Shown here piece by piece: positions 1 through 10,923 of a DNA stretch of 64,000 nt. Made by a program: the position numbers and the translations under genes. The notes beneath the pieces are model-generated. The model ran no database searches, had not been told where the DNA came from, and saw only the letters and a program-made list of their open reading frames with translations. Source of the DNA: Lepidostoma basale (taxonomy: Eukaryota > Arthropoda > Insecta > Trichoptera > Lepidostomatidae); assembly GCA_022606425.2 (NCBI GenBank), contig JAHDVF020000240.1:248001-312000 (forward strand). Reading direction: 5' to 3'. How positions within the stretch are numbered: the first letter of the stretch is position 1; every line of letters starts with the position of its first letter.

Positions 1-643
1 GGACGCGGGTTTGATCCTTAAATAAAAACCTTATCCTTCTAAGTGTACAAGATATTCGTTTATTAATTGTAAATCTGATAACTGTCTGGATATGGTATAT
101 GACTAGCCAAACCAGCCAATTATTTAAGTACTTGATTTTATATATTCTGATTTTTTTATTATTTTTTTAAATTCATCACCATAATTTATTTTCCATAACA
201 AATCATACCAAACAATCAAACTACTTAGGTGATCACATCACTTACATTTTAATGGTAATACATTATTATAGTAGAGTTAAAACCCCTTTTCCTAAATACT
301 TCATGTTTATGCTTTATTTTGAAGTGTACTTCAAATTTAATTTATTTTTAGTTCTTTTAACAAAACATGTTTTTTTTTCCACGAACATTTTAGTGTGACA
401 TTAACTTTGGAAAAGTTTATATATGAATTATTTTAACACTTAGATCCATAAGGAAACGTTAAAATCTGTCATTCCTACGTGGCGTAACTTTTAAAACGAC
501 CCTTTCTTACAAACCGTTGCATTATACAAATAATTTATGCTCAGCAAGTATGCTGTCATTTGTCCGTTTGTCCTGCCATTTCACATTTAGGATCCTACTT
601 AGACAGCGTTGGTGATATCGCTCTAGGGCTTTTATATCTCTTC
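1..643. other. AT-rich non-coding stretch
   Basis: No convincing ORF, RNA gene or repeat was recognised. The only boundary of note is at 644, where the 12-bp target-site duplication of the following LINE-A copy begins. Confidence 0.5.
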
Positions 644-654
644 TGTATGTAAAA

Positions 655-1194
655 TTGCATGTTGTCATCGCAAACAAAAGCCTATCCAAAAAAGCTAAGA
701 TGGCAGTGCACAATGGTGTCCTTGTGCCGACCCTTATGTATGGAAGTGAAGCATGGAACTGGCAAAAGAAGGATGAAAGTAGAATAAATGCAATAGAAAT
801 GAGATCTCTAAGACGAATGTGTGACAAATCTGTTTATGATAGAGTGACAAATGCAAGTATAAGAAGTGAATGTGGTGCGAATGAAAGTGTTATGAACAAA
901 ATAAGGAAAGGGTCATTAAGATGGTTTGGACACATGGAAAGAATGAGTGAAGACAGAATGGTAAAGAAGGTATATGTAAACGGCGTGAACGGAGCTAGAA
1001 ATAGAGGAAGGCCGAGGAAAACGTGGCACGATCAAATCAATCAAATATTGAATGTCGGTCACGTGAGGAGTCGGAAAAATCGACGTGCGTGCATGACAAG
1101 ATGTATGAATGTAGAGGAAGCGAGAGACGTATGTCAGGACAGAACAGTGTGGCGTTCCATTCTTTTTGCCTACCCCTCCGGGGAGACGGCGTGA
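655..1194 (+). pseudogene. reverse transcriptase C-terminal fragment (LINE-A)
   Basis: This 179-residue open frame is the C-terminal end of a LINE polymerase, downstream of the catalytic palm, so it cannot be active. Visible blocks are PTLMYGSEAW (residues 25-34), LRWFGHMERM (88-97), GRPRKTW (118-124) and a basic Cys-containing stretch RACMTRCMNV (144-153). These are typical of the post-RT domain of RTE-like endonuclease/reverse-transcriptase proteins. The first ATG lies in the duplicated target site, so it is not a native start. The frame runs to the natural stop, and the last residues (PSGE) are encoded by a CCCC-loop-GGGG hairpin just before the (TTAG)n tail. Confidence 0.85.
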
Positions 1195-1207
1195 TGGTAA
1201 GTTAGTT
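656..1207 (+). mobile_element. LINE-A copy, 5'-truncated, with target-site duplication
   Basis: A 5'-truncated non-LTR retrotransposon copy holding the reverse-transcriptase C-terminus and a short 3' tail ending in GTTAGTT-type repeats. It is bracketed by the 12-bp direct repeat TGTATGTAAAAT at 644-655 and 1208-1219, the signature of target-primed insertion. A second copy at 10034-10473 lies in the opposite orientation and differs by only a few residues, so this family moved recently. RTE-clade membership is inferred from the C-terminal motif pattern and the short-repeat tail. Confidence 0.85.
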
Positions 1208-1495
1208 TGTATGTAAAATGTATACAATAATTGGGTTAAAAACCTGTTGTATATAAAACAATATAAAATAAAAAATAAAATTTTATGCAGCTTGTGATAG
1301 TATTTTTTATGAAACTAATAATAAAATATATCACAACTTTTTTCTCGAATATCCACTTAATATGACTAAAGTTACTTACAGCGCGAGCGGGCAGAAATAA
1401 AAGATAAATAAAATAGTGATTTTTTTTATTATATCACATTATTAATGTGTTCGTTTAAAAATTATAATGTATTTTTTTTATGTAACAGAATCAGT

Positions 1496-2555
<1,060 letters not shown>

Positions 2556-2559
2556 TTTG

Positions 2560-2878
2560 TAACGGTTCCTCCCGCCATTTCGGTTGTCATTTTCGTTTGG
2601 GCCCAAGGTACGCGTAACTGTGGCCGTTTTCCATTTTTGAATGATAATGTGTCACCAGCGCCAGCGGCGGAATTTTCGCGCTGCGAGTTTCGGTTCACTC
2701 TTTCCTTCAGCGGGGTTTTTGTTTTCTTTTGACCGAGTTTGCACAGCGCCTCGGCGGCATTTTGAAAACTGTAAGTGCAGTTTGGTGCTAATAAGTGTGT
2801 TAATTCCACCGTAAATGTTTGCCCGCGTCCACAATTTAAAAGAAAGAAAAAAATAGAGATTGCCCACAGCGCATGCGC
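2560..2878 (+). promoter_or_regulatory. candidate promoter / first-exon island
   Basis: A GC-richer, CpG-containing island in AT-rich surroundings. It contains CCCGCCATTT, a YY1/Pho-like core, near 2569. The CAGCGGCGG-rich stretch ends in a consensus splice donor, AACT|GTAAGT, at 2770/2771. The palindrome GCGCATGCGC, the core of NRF1/Ewg sites, lies at 2869-2878. This would fit a 5' UTR exon and its donor, but no transcript evidence exists and the opposite strand carries an unrecognised 162-codon frame (2492-2980). Confidence 0.25.
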
Positions 2879-2899
2879 GGTTTGTTCAATTATTTGTGT

Positions 2900-3299
2900 A
2901 CACACTCTTAATTTTTTAATTGCCGTAATTTGACCACACACATGACACAATTCGTGAAGCCTCCTTGATAGACAGAACACATTTATTGATTCTAGAATAA
3001 TTACTTATTTACATGAGCATACCTGCAATGTATGTTGTAATCATATAATGATAAATTTGATGATTTAAAGAGCGTCATTTTAACAAGTTAAAAATATACA
3101 TTTAATTTACGCTAAAATGGTTTTAATTAAATAGTCCGTACTTACACGTAGTTTAAATATTAGAATCACAAGAAATTTCAACAAGCAAAAACACAAATAA
3201 TGAAAAAAAATCTATATAGCAAAAATAAAAATTTTTATATTTATATTATATTATAAAGAGAAGAAAAAAAATGTTGTGTTGTATTTATATTTTTTTATA
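2900..3299. other. AT-rich non-coding stretch
   Basis: Nothing recognised. Confidence 0.4.
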
Positions 3300-3576
3300 A
3301 TGGATATCTAGTGCCAACCCTTATGTATGGAAGGGAAACTTGGAGCTGGTAAAAAAGGTTGAAAGTAGGATAAATGCCGTAGTAATGAGATCACTGAGAA
3401 GAATATGCGTGAAAACAATAAATGATAGAATACCGAACGATGAAATAAGGAAGAAATGTTATATTAAAAAATGATTCCTCAGATGGTTTGGACATACATA
3501 ACGAATGGACGAGAGAAGAACGGTTAAAATGGTGTATACAAGCAGTGTGAGTGGAAGGAGAAGCCGTGGAAGACCA
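3300..3576 (+). mobile_element. degenerate LINE-A fragment
   Basis: The DNA matches the LINE-A C-terminal region (the PTLMYG, LRRM and WFGH coding blocks) with stops and small indels. It breaks off at 3576, inside the GRP-coding block, and joins LINE-C sequence in the opposite orientation. Confidence 0.75.
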
Positions 3577-3665
3577 TGCGCTCCTGTCACCCCTCAGTCT
3601 CCAGGCTCTAGCTAATGAGATACCGGTCAGATCTTGTGATTGCCTTTCTTCCACTTTGCCCAGGA
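3577..3665 (-). mobile_element. LINE-C fragment
   Basis: Shares the CATGCGCTCCTGTCACCC block and following bases with 5519-5712 and 53846-54062. On the minus strand these encode the end of another RTE-like C-terminus (RPPSRRSDQIRxLTGLS pattern). It is fused to LINE-A at 3576/3577. Confidence 0.65.
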
Positions 3666-3962
3666 TAATGAGCTTTTCAAGGTTGTTCTGATCTCTCCGG
3701 GCTGTATATATAAACTATTTAAACATCTGAACTATACGAATTCACAATGTATTTTCCAAGAATGATTTTATTTTGGATTTTTTTCTCTTGCTCCTTAAAT
3801 ATTGTTAACTCTTTATTAATGAACCATTTGCATGGAGTAATTCGTTTTATGGAGACATTTTTAGTACTCTACATAATCACAATAGAAAAAATACGAACAA
3901 ACAGAGAAAAAGCTATAAAAATAGAACATAATAAGACCTCAAATAGACATATAATGAAGATA

Positions 3963-4060
3963 TGACGTATGCTATAGAGACTTGGGTGAAACTGTCCGAA
4001 CCAAGGGTCTGCTCAGAACATCTGAAATGAAGGTCCTAAGATCCATTATTGTAACGGATC
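3963..4060 (+). mobile_element. short LINE-B fragment
   Basis: Encodes a frameshifted version of the LINE-B block TYxIExRADTVRTKxxLRTSEM. No flanking repeats were identified. Confidence 0.5.
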
Positions 4061-4204
4061 CATTATTCAAATAAAATAAAATAATAATGAAATGGTTTTT
4101 ATAATTAAGATCATTTTACTTTGGAATCTAGTTTCTAAATCTGTACGATCTGTTTTTTTTTTTTCAAAGATATTTATATAATACCCAAGCAAGGCTAAAA
4201 ACAC

Positions 4205-4316
4205 CATTAACTAACTAACCACCACGCCGTTTTTAAACAGAGAAGTTCTACATCCATCATGTTGCTTGTCGAAATTTCTCTACATTCATACACAGTGTCA
4301 CGCATGTTCGTCAGTT
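4205..4316 (-). mobile_element. degenerate LINE-A 3' end
   Basis: Begins with the family's complementary tail TAACTAACTAACC and the CACGCCG box, followed by a degraded copy of the last ~100 bp of LINE-A. Confidence 0.65.
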
Positions 4317-4489
4317 TTTTTTAAATCGAAAATGGCCACCTTTAAGTAATTGATTGATTTCGTTATACCATGGTTTATAATCCTTTGTAGATTTTTTCTT
4401 CCGTCATTCTCATTTAAAATGAGAAGTTTAAAGTGACCGGACTTTTCCATCAATATTTATTACAAAACTGGAGGTTTTTGTATACAGCT

Positions 4490-4650
4490 TGTATTAATTT
4501 TAATTACTTAATATTTTTTAAAACAAAAATATATCACAACGGATGTGATCTCCATCCTCAGGTGTGTGTTACAAATTCTTCTTTTAAATTATCAATAGAA
4601 TTTTACAGTGTTAACGTCTTAACCTTCGATAAAGAAATAAAGAAATATCT
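4490..4650 (-). repeat. degenerate HL1 element
   Basis: Contains CCATCCTCAGGTGTG, the complement of CTGAGGATGG, plus the HL1 box ACAGTGTTAACG and a TTCGATAAA end. The hammerhead-like core is only partly kept. Confidence 0.5.
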
Positions 4651-4659
4651 TTATAATAA

Positions 4660-5363
4660 AAAAATAATTAAATACTTTTTTTATTACTTTGTATAAAAAC
4701 CAATTTATTATGAGCAAGTAGAGCCAACCGGTTTCACTCTGTAACGAGCTCCCTCAGGGCTATACGTATACACAAACTGTCAATTTTTAAAAATGTCAAA
4801 CCACAAGTATTGGCTTTTTACCAAAATCAAGAATTTTGATAACTCCCCAATTACGTTATTCAAGAAAAACGTCGCTTCTGTCGATTTTGCCACGTAAACA
4901 CGATACACTCCTCCTATACACACAAACAGCCATGGATGATACCTACTCGCCTTTTTTTTCTCTGAGAATTTTATACCGTTAAGTTTATTTGCGAGAATTT
5001 CGCCGATTTTCGGCTTCGTAATAAAACCTCGTGACAAACGCCTGACCCCAATAGCGTGTTATTCTTCCTAAATGTTATTGCTCTCAGGCTACAGAAAAAG
5101 AAATGACGCAACGCCTCAATATTTTTTTCCAGAGTTTAATAAGATACAACGCAGAACTAGGACAAAGAAAACAACGGGCGTAATTAATGTTTTTATTGTT
5201 TGCACGTATAACACAGGTTTCCTTGAACGCAGATTAGAAAAGTTGTTACTCACTTATTTTTATACATTTTAATCTACAATTAACAATCAAATATTTCGTC
5301 ACCAGAAATACATTTTCTGAATACTTTTTAAATTTCTTAAGATTCACTTATTGTATCACAAAA
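4660..5363. other. unique-looking non-coding stretch
   Basis: Mixed-composition sequence with no recognised repeat. Short frames (4780-5037 minus, 5072-5272 plus) show no family motif. Confidence 0.4.
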
Positions 5364-5518
5364 GACGACTTACGTGATGAAATGGCAAAAGCTCTGACTA
5401 CCATACCGAATGTTCAGCGTTCGATTCCAGGCGATGGCAGTGTGATTGTCACACTGTCTTTGGTCTGGTGTGGAATTCACATGACAATAAAATGGCGATT
5501 GACTAGCTACTTATCACT
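5364..5518 (+). repeat. tSINE, 5' part (tRNA-derived)
   Basis: The head carries a polymerase III B-box match GTTCGATTC at 5419-5427, with a degraded A-box ~40 bp upstream. It is followed by the family body (GTGATTGTCACACTG, then TGGTCTGGTGTGGAATTCAC). The element is cut by the LINE-C insertion at 5519 and resumes at 5713. Confidence 0.75.
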
Positions 5519-5712
5519 TCTTCTTAGTCGTATTCCCTGTGATTGAGGGTCGTGTCCATCCTGTAAACCGTTGACCATGGTACGCCATGCGCTCCTGTCA
5601 CCCTTCAGTCTCCAGGCTGCAGTTAATGAGAGACCAGTCAGCTGCCTGATTTGATCGGACCTGCGGCTCGGTGGACGTCCTTGTGGTCGCCTTCCCTCCA
5701 ATTTGCCCTATC
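5519..5712 (-). mobile_element. LINE-C copy inserted in a tSINE
   Basis: On the minus strand this encodes the end of an RTE-like reverse transcriptase (GRPPSRRSDQIRQLTGLS, then WRLKGDRSAWRTMVNG) and ends in CGACTAAGAAGAAG. It splits a tRNA-derived SINE. A short TATCAC repeat on both sides is the likely target duplication. Confidence 0.75.
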
Positions 5713-5797
5713 TAACTATCACATGTCATGAAAATCAATATATATCAGCTAAAAACAAAATGTATACAGAAACTGGGTTCAAACTGGGTGTATACAA
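5713..5797 (+). repeat. tSINE, 3' part
   Basis: Continues the SINE interrupted at 5519. It reads TATCACATGTCATGAAAATC, then the GTATACAGAAACTGGGTTC tail block seen in reverse at 23290-23310 and 32915-32945. Confidence 0.7.
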
Positions 5798-5804
5798 ATA
5801 ATAA

Positions 5805-5960
5805 ATAAATATATACTTAGGAAATTGAAAATAACTTTGTTTAATCCACAAAATATTTCAAAAATATTTAAAAACACGACATGTTTCGGAGGATACCTCC
5901 ATCTTCAGGTGTCAAAATATAATAAAAACTAAACAAAGAAAGACTAATATAGTATTTTTT
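5805..5960 (-). repeat. HL1 element with intact hammerhead-like motif
   Basis: The minus strand at 5874-5912 reads ACAC, CTGAAGA, T, GGAGG, TAT, CCTCC, GAA, ACATGT, C, GTGT. ACAC and GTGT pair as a 4-bp stem I. GGAGG and CCTCC form stem II. ACATGT gives a 2-bp stem III ending at GUC. One extra base separates CTGAAGA from stem II. The flanks (ACTTAGGAAATTGAAAATAA) recur at 32971, 58561 and, inverted, near 16480. Confidence 0.8.
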
Positions 5961-6159
5961 CAATTTTTTTCCCAACGTAAGGACTATTTTTTTCACTGTT
6001 GTAAAATCATTTATTTTGTCAAATTTGTGATACATTTTATTTCTTAATCATCAAGAAACGATATAACTAGTTTATTTATTTAGTTTGTTCGAAAATACAC
6101 CATATGTCGGCACATATCGATATTAACATAATACTTAAATGGAAAATTATGTTTTGATT

Positions 6160-6260
6160 AAAATTCATACACTGAAAAAGGGAAGTCTATGTCCCGAAAC
6201 ATGTTTGTGAAAGGTGCAAAATAGTGTTGTGAAAATACAATGTTTTCAAAAAGTTATTAT
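6160..6260 (+). repeat. HL6 element
   Basis: At 6168-6209: TACA, CTGAAAA, A, GGGA-loop-TCCC, GAA, ACATGT, T, TGTG. TACA and TGTG can pair (one G-U). This copy has G8 of the hammerhead core changed to A. Related copies lie at 10700-10800 and 15030-15110. Confidence 0.65.
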
Positions 6261-6494
6261 GTATAAATGTGAATTCACAACACAAAGTAATGGGGAATAT
6301 AGAAGAAATAAAAAAGATTGTACTTAATTGACTTACGCACGCCCAAGACTAATCTAAAAATTTAACATTGTCATCGAGATACAGTAATTGTTCCTTTTTT
6401 AACTATTTCTATTCTAAAATTAAGTTGATTTGATTGTTAACTGTTAAATTTACAACACTGTTATAATATCACAATTTATTATTTTACACTTTTT

Positions 6495-6560
6495 GAGAAT
6501 GTCGCGACAGCTGTTTCGCCAAATGACGTTGGCATCAGCAGGTGTTACAAACCTCTGATT
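6495..6560 (-). repeat. HL2 half-element
   Basis: Complement of CACCTGCTGATGCCAACG, hairpin, TTGGCGAAACAGCTGTCGCG. Position 6 of the core is C instead of A. The other foldback arm is absent. Confidence 0.65.
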
Positions 6561-6561
6561 T

Positions 6562-7120
6562 GATTATGCCAAGTGATGTATTTTCGACATATCGTTCGCG
6601 ATTAACTGTTTTTATCTTTAATTCTCCAAAATGTCCTTATATCAAATAGCTTAGATCACATTTAAATTTGCATTTTGTATGTTACAAAATGTTAATAAAA
6701 ACTTCTTATTAAGAACAATATAAAATTTATAAAGGCTTTTTGGTGGTTTTATATTTTTAGAAATTTCATATACGGAAACCATAATGACTTCTCTGTATTG
6801 TTGACCATGAAATTATACATATTAAGACATGCAACACCATACTTATCATCATATTACCTATCCGGGAAAACGTAGGTCTGGCGTATTATTTGTCTTACCA
6901 AAACCAAAATATTCGTCATGGATATTTCACAACAATTCCACGTCATACGAGTAGGTCTGTTCTTCTTCTATTAAGTGAAACACAGTCTAGAAAATGTTTA
7001 TTTAATTTTTTTTTAAATCGACATCTTGTGGTAGCAATTAACAATATAAAAAGATAGTTTTTTTTATGTGATTTGCAAGAAAAATAAGAAAAATGATTTA
7101 CTCAAAGTATCTTATTCAGT
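6562..7120. other. AT-rich non-coding stretch
   Basis: Nothing recognised. Confidence 0.4.
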
Positions 7121-7124
7121 ATTT

Positions 7125-7560
7125 ATGGTGTGAAGTATTGGGTACTGAGGAAAAGGGACAAAAATGCGTCGCTGGTCATTGAAAGGAAGGTGTTGAGAGA
7201 AAAAAATTGGGCCTCTCTGTGAAGGTGGAATGTGGAGAATGAGGTATAACCAAGAGCTGAAAGGTCTTTACAACGGGCCCAACATAGTGAAGTTTATAAA
7301 AATCCATCATTTTAGAATAGGACACCTCCAGCGAAAGGAAGAATACTGAAATCGAAGGAAGATTTTCAATATACCACCAGATGGAAAGCGAAGTGTGGAA
7401 AGACCAAAACTGTGATGGATGGATGGTGTGGAGGGGGATCTCAGGGCAATTGGTGTTACAAACTGGAGAATAAGGGCGATAGACCAGGGAGAGTGGTGAA
7501 GAATTTTGGAGGAGGGCAGGGCCCATATTGGTCTGTAGCGCCACTATCGATTGATTGATT
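7125..7560 (+). mobile_element. LINE-I fragment, RTE-like RT C-terminus
   Basis: A frameshifted C-terminal RT region: YGVKYWVLRKRDK, then ERKVLR, then the equivalents of RLRWAGHLQRM, GRPKxxWMDGV and NWRIRAIDR. It ends at AGCGCC followed by a (TTGA)n tail at 7546-7560. Frame shifts show it is a dead copy. Confidence 0.7.
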
Positions 7561-7604
7561 GGTCTCATACGTAAAGCATTGGTGGCTAAATTTGAATTCA
7601 TATT

Positions 7605-7670
7605 TTTTAACACCTGATAATGTCAACATTAGTTGATGAAACAGCTGTCGTAAAATAAATACAATTGTGA
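7605..7670 (+). repeat. HL2 half-element
   Basis: CACCTGATAATGTCAAC, loop, GTTGATGAAACAGCTGTCG. Core G8 is A. Stem II GTCAAC/GTTGAT and the GAAACAGCTGTC end are kept. Confidence 0.65.
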
Positions 7671-7744
7671 TATAAAACAAAGTTTTTGCATTAACAGTTA
7701 TAGAATTCATATTTGTAATTGCGTAGATTTTCACGGTTGGCAGC

Positions 7745-7990
7745 AATATGTTTGTTGTGTTTTTGGGTAACACCGTGTGATTTGGTTAACTCCTTCTCGA
7801 CCGACGTTTCGGAGATCGTTGCAGTCTCCATCTTCAGGGTAATGAATGTGATATGTGTTGTGTCTGCTAAGGTACTTCACCGTTGTACCGTGTCGCCGGC
7901 AGTGCGTACAATCGAATCGTCGAATCCGAAACGTCGGTCGAGAAGGAGTTAACCAAATCACACGGTGTTACCCAAAAACACAACAAACAA
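7745..7990. repeat. HL4 foldback element
   Basis: An inverted repeat: the left arm (7758-7835) and right arm (7917-7982) are reverse complements around a ~80-bp centre. The left arm on the minus strand reads CTGAAGATGGAGACTGC, loop, GATCTCCGAAACGTCGGTCG, a hammerhead-like order ending in GGUC. A second, older copy is at 55893-56068. Confidence 0.8.
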
Positions 7991-8247
7991 TTCATATTTG
8001 TGTATAATAGCACTACCAAAATGCATATTTATGAAGCAGGCAAATGAAATTATAATGAACCATAGAATTATAATTGAAAAATTTAGAAAGGAAAGCTTAG
8101 AAAATTTATCTGTCGCTTAAAAAAACTCTAAATCAAGGAATGAAAAAATAATAATTTCTTCTGAACTTGTCATAAAAAAACTATCGATATTAAAATTGAA
8201 CTCGTTTTACTAGAGTTTTAATTATTTAATTATCTATGGAAAAAATT

Positions 8248-8452
8248 AACTAGAAATAGAGAGAGACCGAGGAAAACGTGGCACTATCAAATAAATCAAA
8301 TATTGAATGTCGGGCACGTGAGGAGTCAGAGAAATCAACGCGCGTGCATGACACGATGTATGAATGTTGAGAAAGTATATTAGGAAAGAAAAGTGTGGCA
8401 ATCCATTCTTTCTGCCTACCCCTTCGGGGTGATGATTAGTTTGTTGGTTATT
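8248..8452 (+). mobile_element. LINE-A 3' fragment
   Basis: Covers the RNRxRPRKTWH to YPFG coding region and the 3' end with TTAGTTTG tail. Several substitutions and a frame break. Confidence 0.8.
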
Positions 8453-8692
8453 TAAGTGGTGAAAATATCGTATAATACAATGCATATTATTGTACGGAGT
8501 AATTATTTGGTTTTAAGATGTAATAAATTGCTGTTGTATTGTATATAATTCTAATAATATGCTAGACAGCAGTAAAAGCCATTAGTGAATAGATAACATT
8601 AAAAACTTCCACATTATTTGTATGAGTAGGTAATTACGTTTTAATGCATGAAATATAAAATAAATGAAAGACCATTGTTTTGTTTACTACAG

Positions 8693-8773
8693 ATGAGGAC
8701 TTCAACAAAGTAAGTCCAGTTGGGAGACTCGCAGCAAACATCCAATGCGCCGCATCGCCCGCCACTCCCCAAG
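8693..8773 (+). CDS. candidate host exon (unidentified)
   Basis: This 81-nt GC-rich segment follows a good acceptor (TTGTTTACTACAG) and ends at AAG|GTTAGT, a fair donor. Read in phase 1 it is open throughout, giving 26 complete codons (EDFNKVSPVGRLAANIQC, then AASPATPQ). The length is a multiple of three, as for a cassette exon. A stronger donor, AAA|GTAAGT, lies inside at 8708/8709 and would leave a 16-nt micro-exon instead. The protein piece was not recognised. No adjoining exon was found, and chance is possible for so short a frame. Confidence 0.35.
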
Positions 8774-9135
8774 GTTAGTACCCCACTGGATGTGTACCGT
8801 AGACCAAGGATTTAGCCCGTGATTGGATAACACAATGACCCCGTCCCGTCCACGCTCGTGCTAATAGCACAGACTTTGTAACGTCTGTTTCTCCTTAAAT
8901 ACAACAAACCAGCGATTTTAATTTATTTTTTACATTAAAAACATCTCTTTTATTATAATAATATGTAATATACAATAAAAAAAACATTTGTTCTCGAGGA
9001 AAAACAAGGCGTAACTTTAAATTAAGAATAAAAGAGCACATAAGATGTCTCTCTAATAATAACTTACCTAAGTTATAATCTCATTGATAAAGATCATTCA
9101 TTCAATAAAGATAAGTAGTTAATAATATAAATTTA
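8774..9135. other. non-coding stretch
   Basis: The first ~130 bp stay GC-richer than average (to about 8905), then AT-rich. Nothing recognised. Confidence 0.4.
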
Positions 9136-9520
9136 TAAGACTTGTGTGCGACCTATCATGACATATGGGATTGAGTGCAGGCCGGACACCACAATCACAA
9201 AAACGCGCTCAGAGTGTCAAAAATGAGACGCTCAGATATGTATCTGGCAAGACACTGCAAGAGAGGATAAGGGAGATATGCGAGGTCGAGGATGTCTTTA
9301 GGTAGGGAAGGCAAAGGAAAAGATACTGGTATGCACACGTGAGGAGAATGGATCCATCCAGACTCCCCTTCATTGTGTTACACGGCCAGCCCCATGGTAG
9401 ACGACCCCCGGGCAGACCACCAAAGAGATGGATCGACAGCTGGGAGTCGACTTTGCAGGAGGCCAATTCCTCTTGAGAAACAGGCCACTAGGCCTACACT
9501 AAGAATAATAAGAAGAAGAT
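9136..9520 (+). mobile_element. LINE-B copy, 5'-truncated
   Basis: A frameshifted RTE-like C-terminus: RPIMTYGIExRPDT, TLRYVSGKTLQERIR, EVEDVF, KRYWYAHVRRMDPSRLP and GRPPKRWIDSWES patterns. It ends with an AAGAATAATAAGAAGAAG tail. Confidence 0.8.
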
Positions 9521-9535
9521 GAATATAAATATCTT

Positions 9536-10012
9536 CTTCTTCTTCTTCTTTCTTCCACTCCTGGACAAAGGCCTCCTCTGTTTGCTTTCACGTCACTCTG
9601 TCTTTTGCAGACTGCATCAAGGTTATTCCGACGTGTCTGTTCAGGTCATCCTTCCACCGTAGTTGCGGTCGCTCTGCACTTCGCTTTGCCATCATTGGTT
9701 TCCAAGTCAGCAGTCTTCTTGTTCATTTTTCGTCCAAGCTTCTGGCTACGTGAACTGCTCATTGCCACTTTAGATTCGCTACCCGGTAGATAATGTCAAT
9801 GACTTTTGTTTTTTCTCTCACTGTATCGTTTCTGACTTTATCTCGTAGGCTAATTCCTAATATAGCTCTTTCTATGGTTCTTTGGGTCACTCATAGTTTC
9901 TCGGTACTTTGTTTAGACAATGTTATAGTTTCGAGACCATAAGTAGCAACTGGCAGAACATACGCTTCATAAACTTTGAAAAACCTCGAAATTTTGGCAA
10001 TAGAAAAAGCAA
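9536..10012 (-). mobile_element. LINE-D copy, 5'-truncated
   Basis: On the minus strand a decayed RTE-like C-terminus runs through KVYEAYVLPVATYGLET-, RVTQRTIERAILGISLRDK- and WAVHVAR-type blocks. It finishes in the typical end AGGAGGCCTTTGTCCAGGAG followed by (AAG)n, seen here as TTCTTCTTCTT at 9536. It abuts LINE-B tail to tail. Confidence 0.7.
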
Positions 10013-10033
10013 ATTAAAATTAAGAAAATATTA

Positions 10034-10473
10034 ACTAACTAACTAACTTACCATCACGCCGTCGCCCCGGAGGGGTAGGCAGAAAGAATGGAACGCCACA
10101 CTGTTCTGTCCTGACATACGTCTCTCGCTTCCTCTACATTCATACATCTTGTCATGCACGCACGTCGATTTTTCCGACTCCTCACGTGACCGACATTCAA
10201 TATTTGATTGATTTGATCGTGCCACGTTTTCCTCGGCCTTCCTCTATTTCTAGCTCCGTTCACGCCGTTTACATATACCTTCTTTACCATTCTGTCTTCA
10301 CTCATTCTTTCCATGTGTCCAAACCATCTTAATGACCCTTTCCTTATTTTGTTCATAACACTTTCATTCGCACCACATTCACTTCTTATACTTGCATTTG
10401 TCACTCTATCATAAACAGATTTGCCACACATTCGTCTTAGAGATCTCATTTCTAATGCATTTATTCTACTTTC
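10034..10473 (-). mobile_element. LINE-A copy, 5'-truncated, with target-site duplication
   Basis: Flanked by the 12-bp direct repeat AAGAAAATATTA at 10022-10033 and 10474-10485. It has a complete 3' end with tail (AACT)n on the plus strand. Near-identical to 656-1207 but inverted. Confidence 0.88.
10054..10449 (-). pseudogene. reverse transcriptase C-terminal fragment (LINE-A)
   Basis: An open 131-residue frame matching residues 49-179 of the 655-1194 frame with three differences (D to G after RRMC, F to S and E to A near the end). It keeps LRWFGHMERM, GRPRKTW and the RACMTRCMNV block. It lacks the polymerase palm and is not functional. Confidence 0.85.
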
Positions 10474-10699
10474 AAGAAAATATTATAAATGTATAATCTA
10501 ATAAATTTAACTTCAAGTCAAATATTTGATTTATTTCCTTTGTTGCAAGATTGGACCTGAATACCTGGACCCCAGTCAGAACTTTGAAATATTATTTTAG
10601 ATTTATTCTAAATATTTGTTATAACAAATGCATAAACGTTCGAAAAAAATCATTTAAATATCTGTCAAAACTGACCACATTCATGAAAAATGTGTTTAA

Positions 10700-10800
10700 A
10701 TATTTAGATTATACATACAAAAATCTGATGAAGGGCTTCTGTCTCCGAAACATGTTTGTTTTTTTATGTTTCTAATAAAGTTAGTGTTGTTTAGAAAGTT
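10700..10800 (+). repeat. HL6 element with exact CTGATGA core
   Basis: 10724-10760: CTGATGA, A, GGG, loop, CTCC, GAA, ACATGT, T. Then TGTTTTTTTATG and TAATAAAG downstream. Stem II is short and stem I is not evident in this copy. Confidence 0.6.
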
Positions 10801-10923
10801 ATGAACATTGTTCAATAAATCCGCAACACAAAGTTATGGTGAATACAGAAGATTTTTTGGTTCATTCCTCATTTTTGTATACAACAGTTTATTTGAACTA
10901 AATAACTGTATATAATTCTTATC

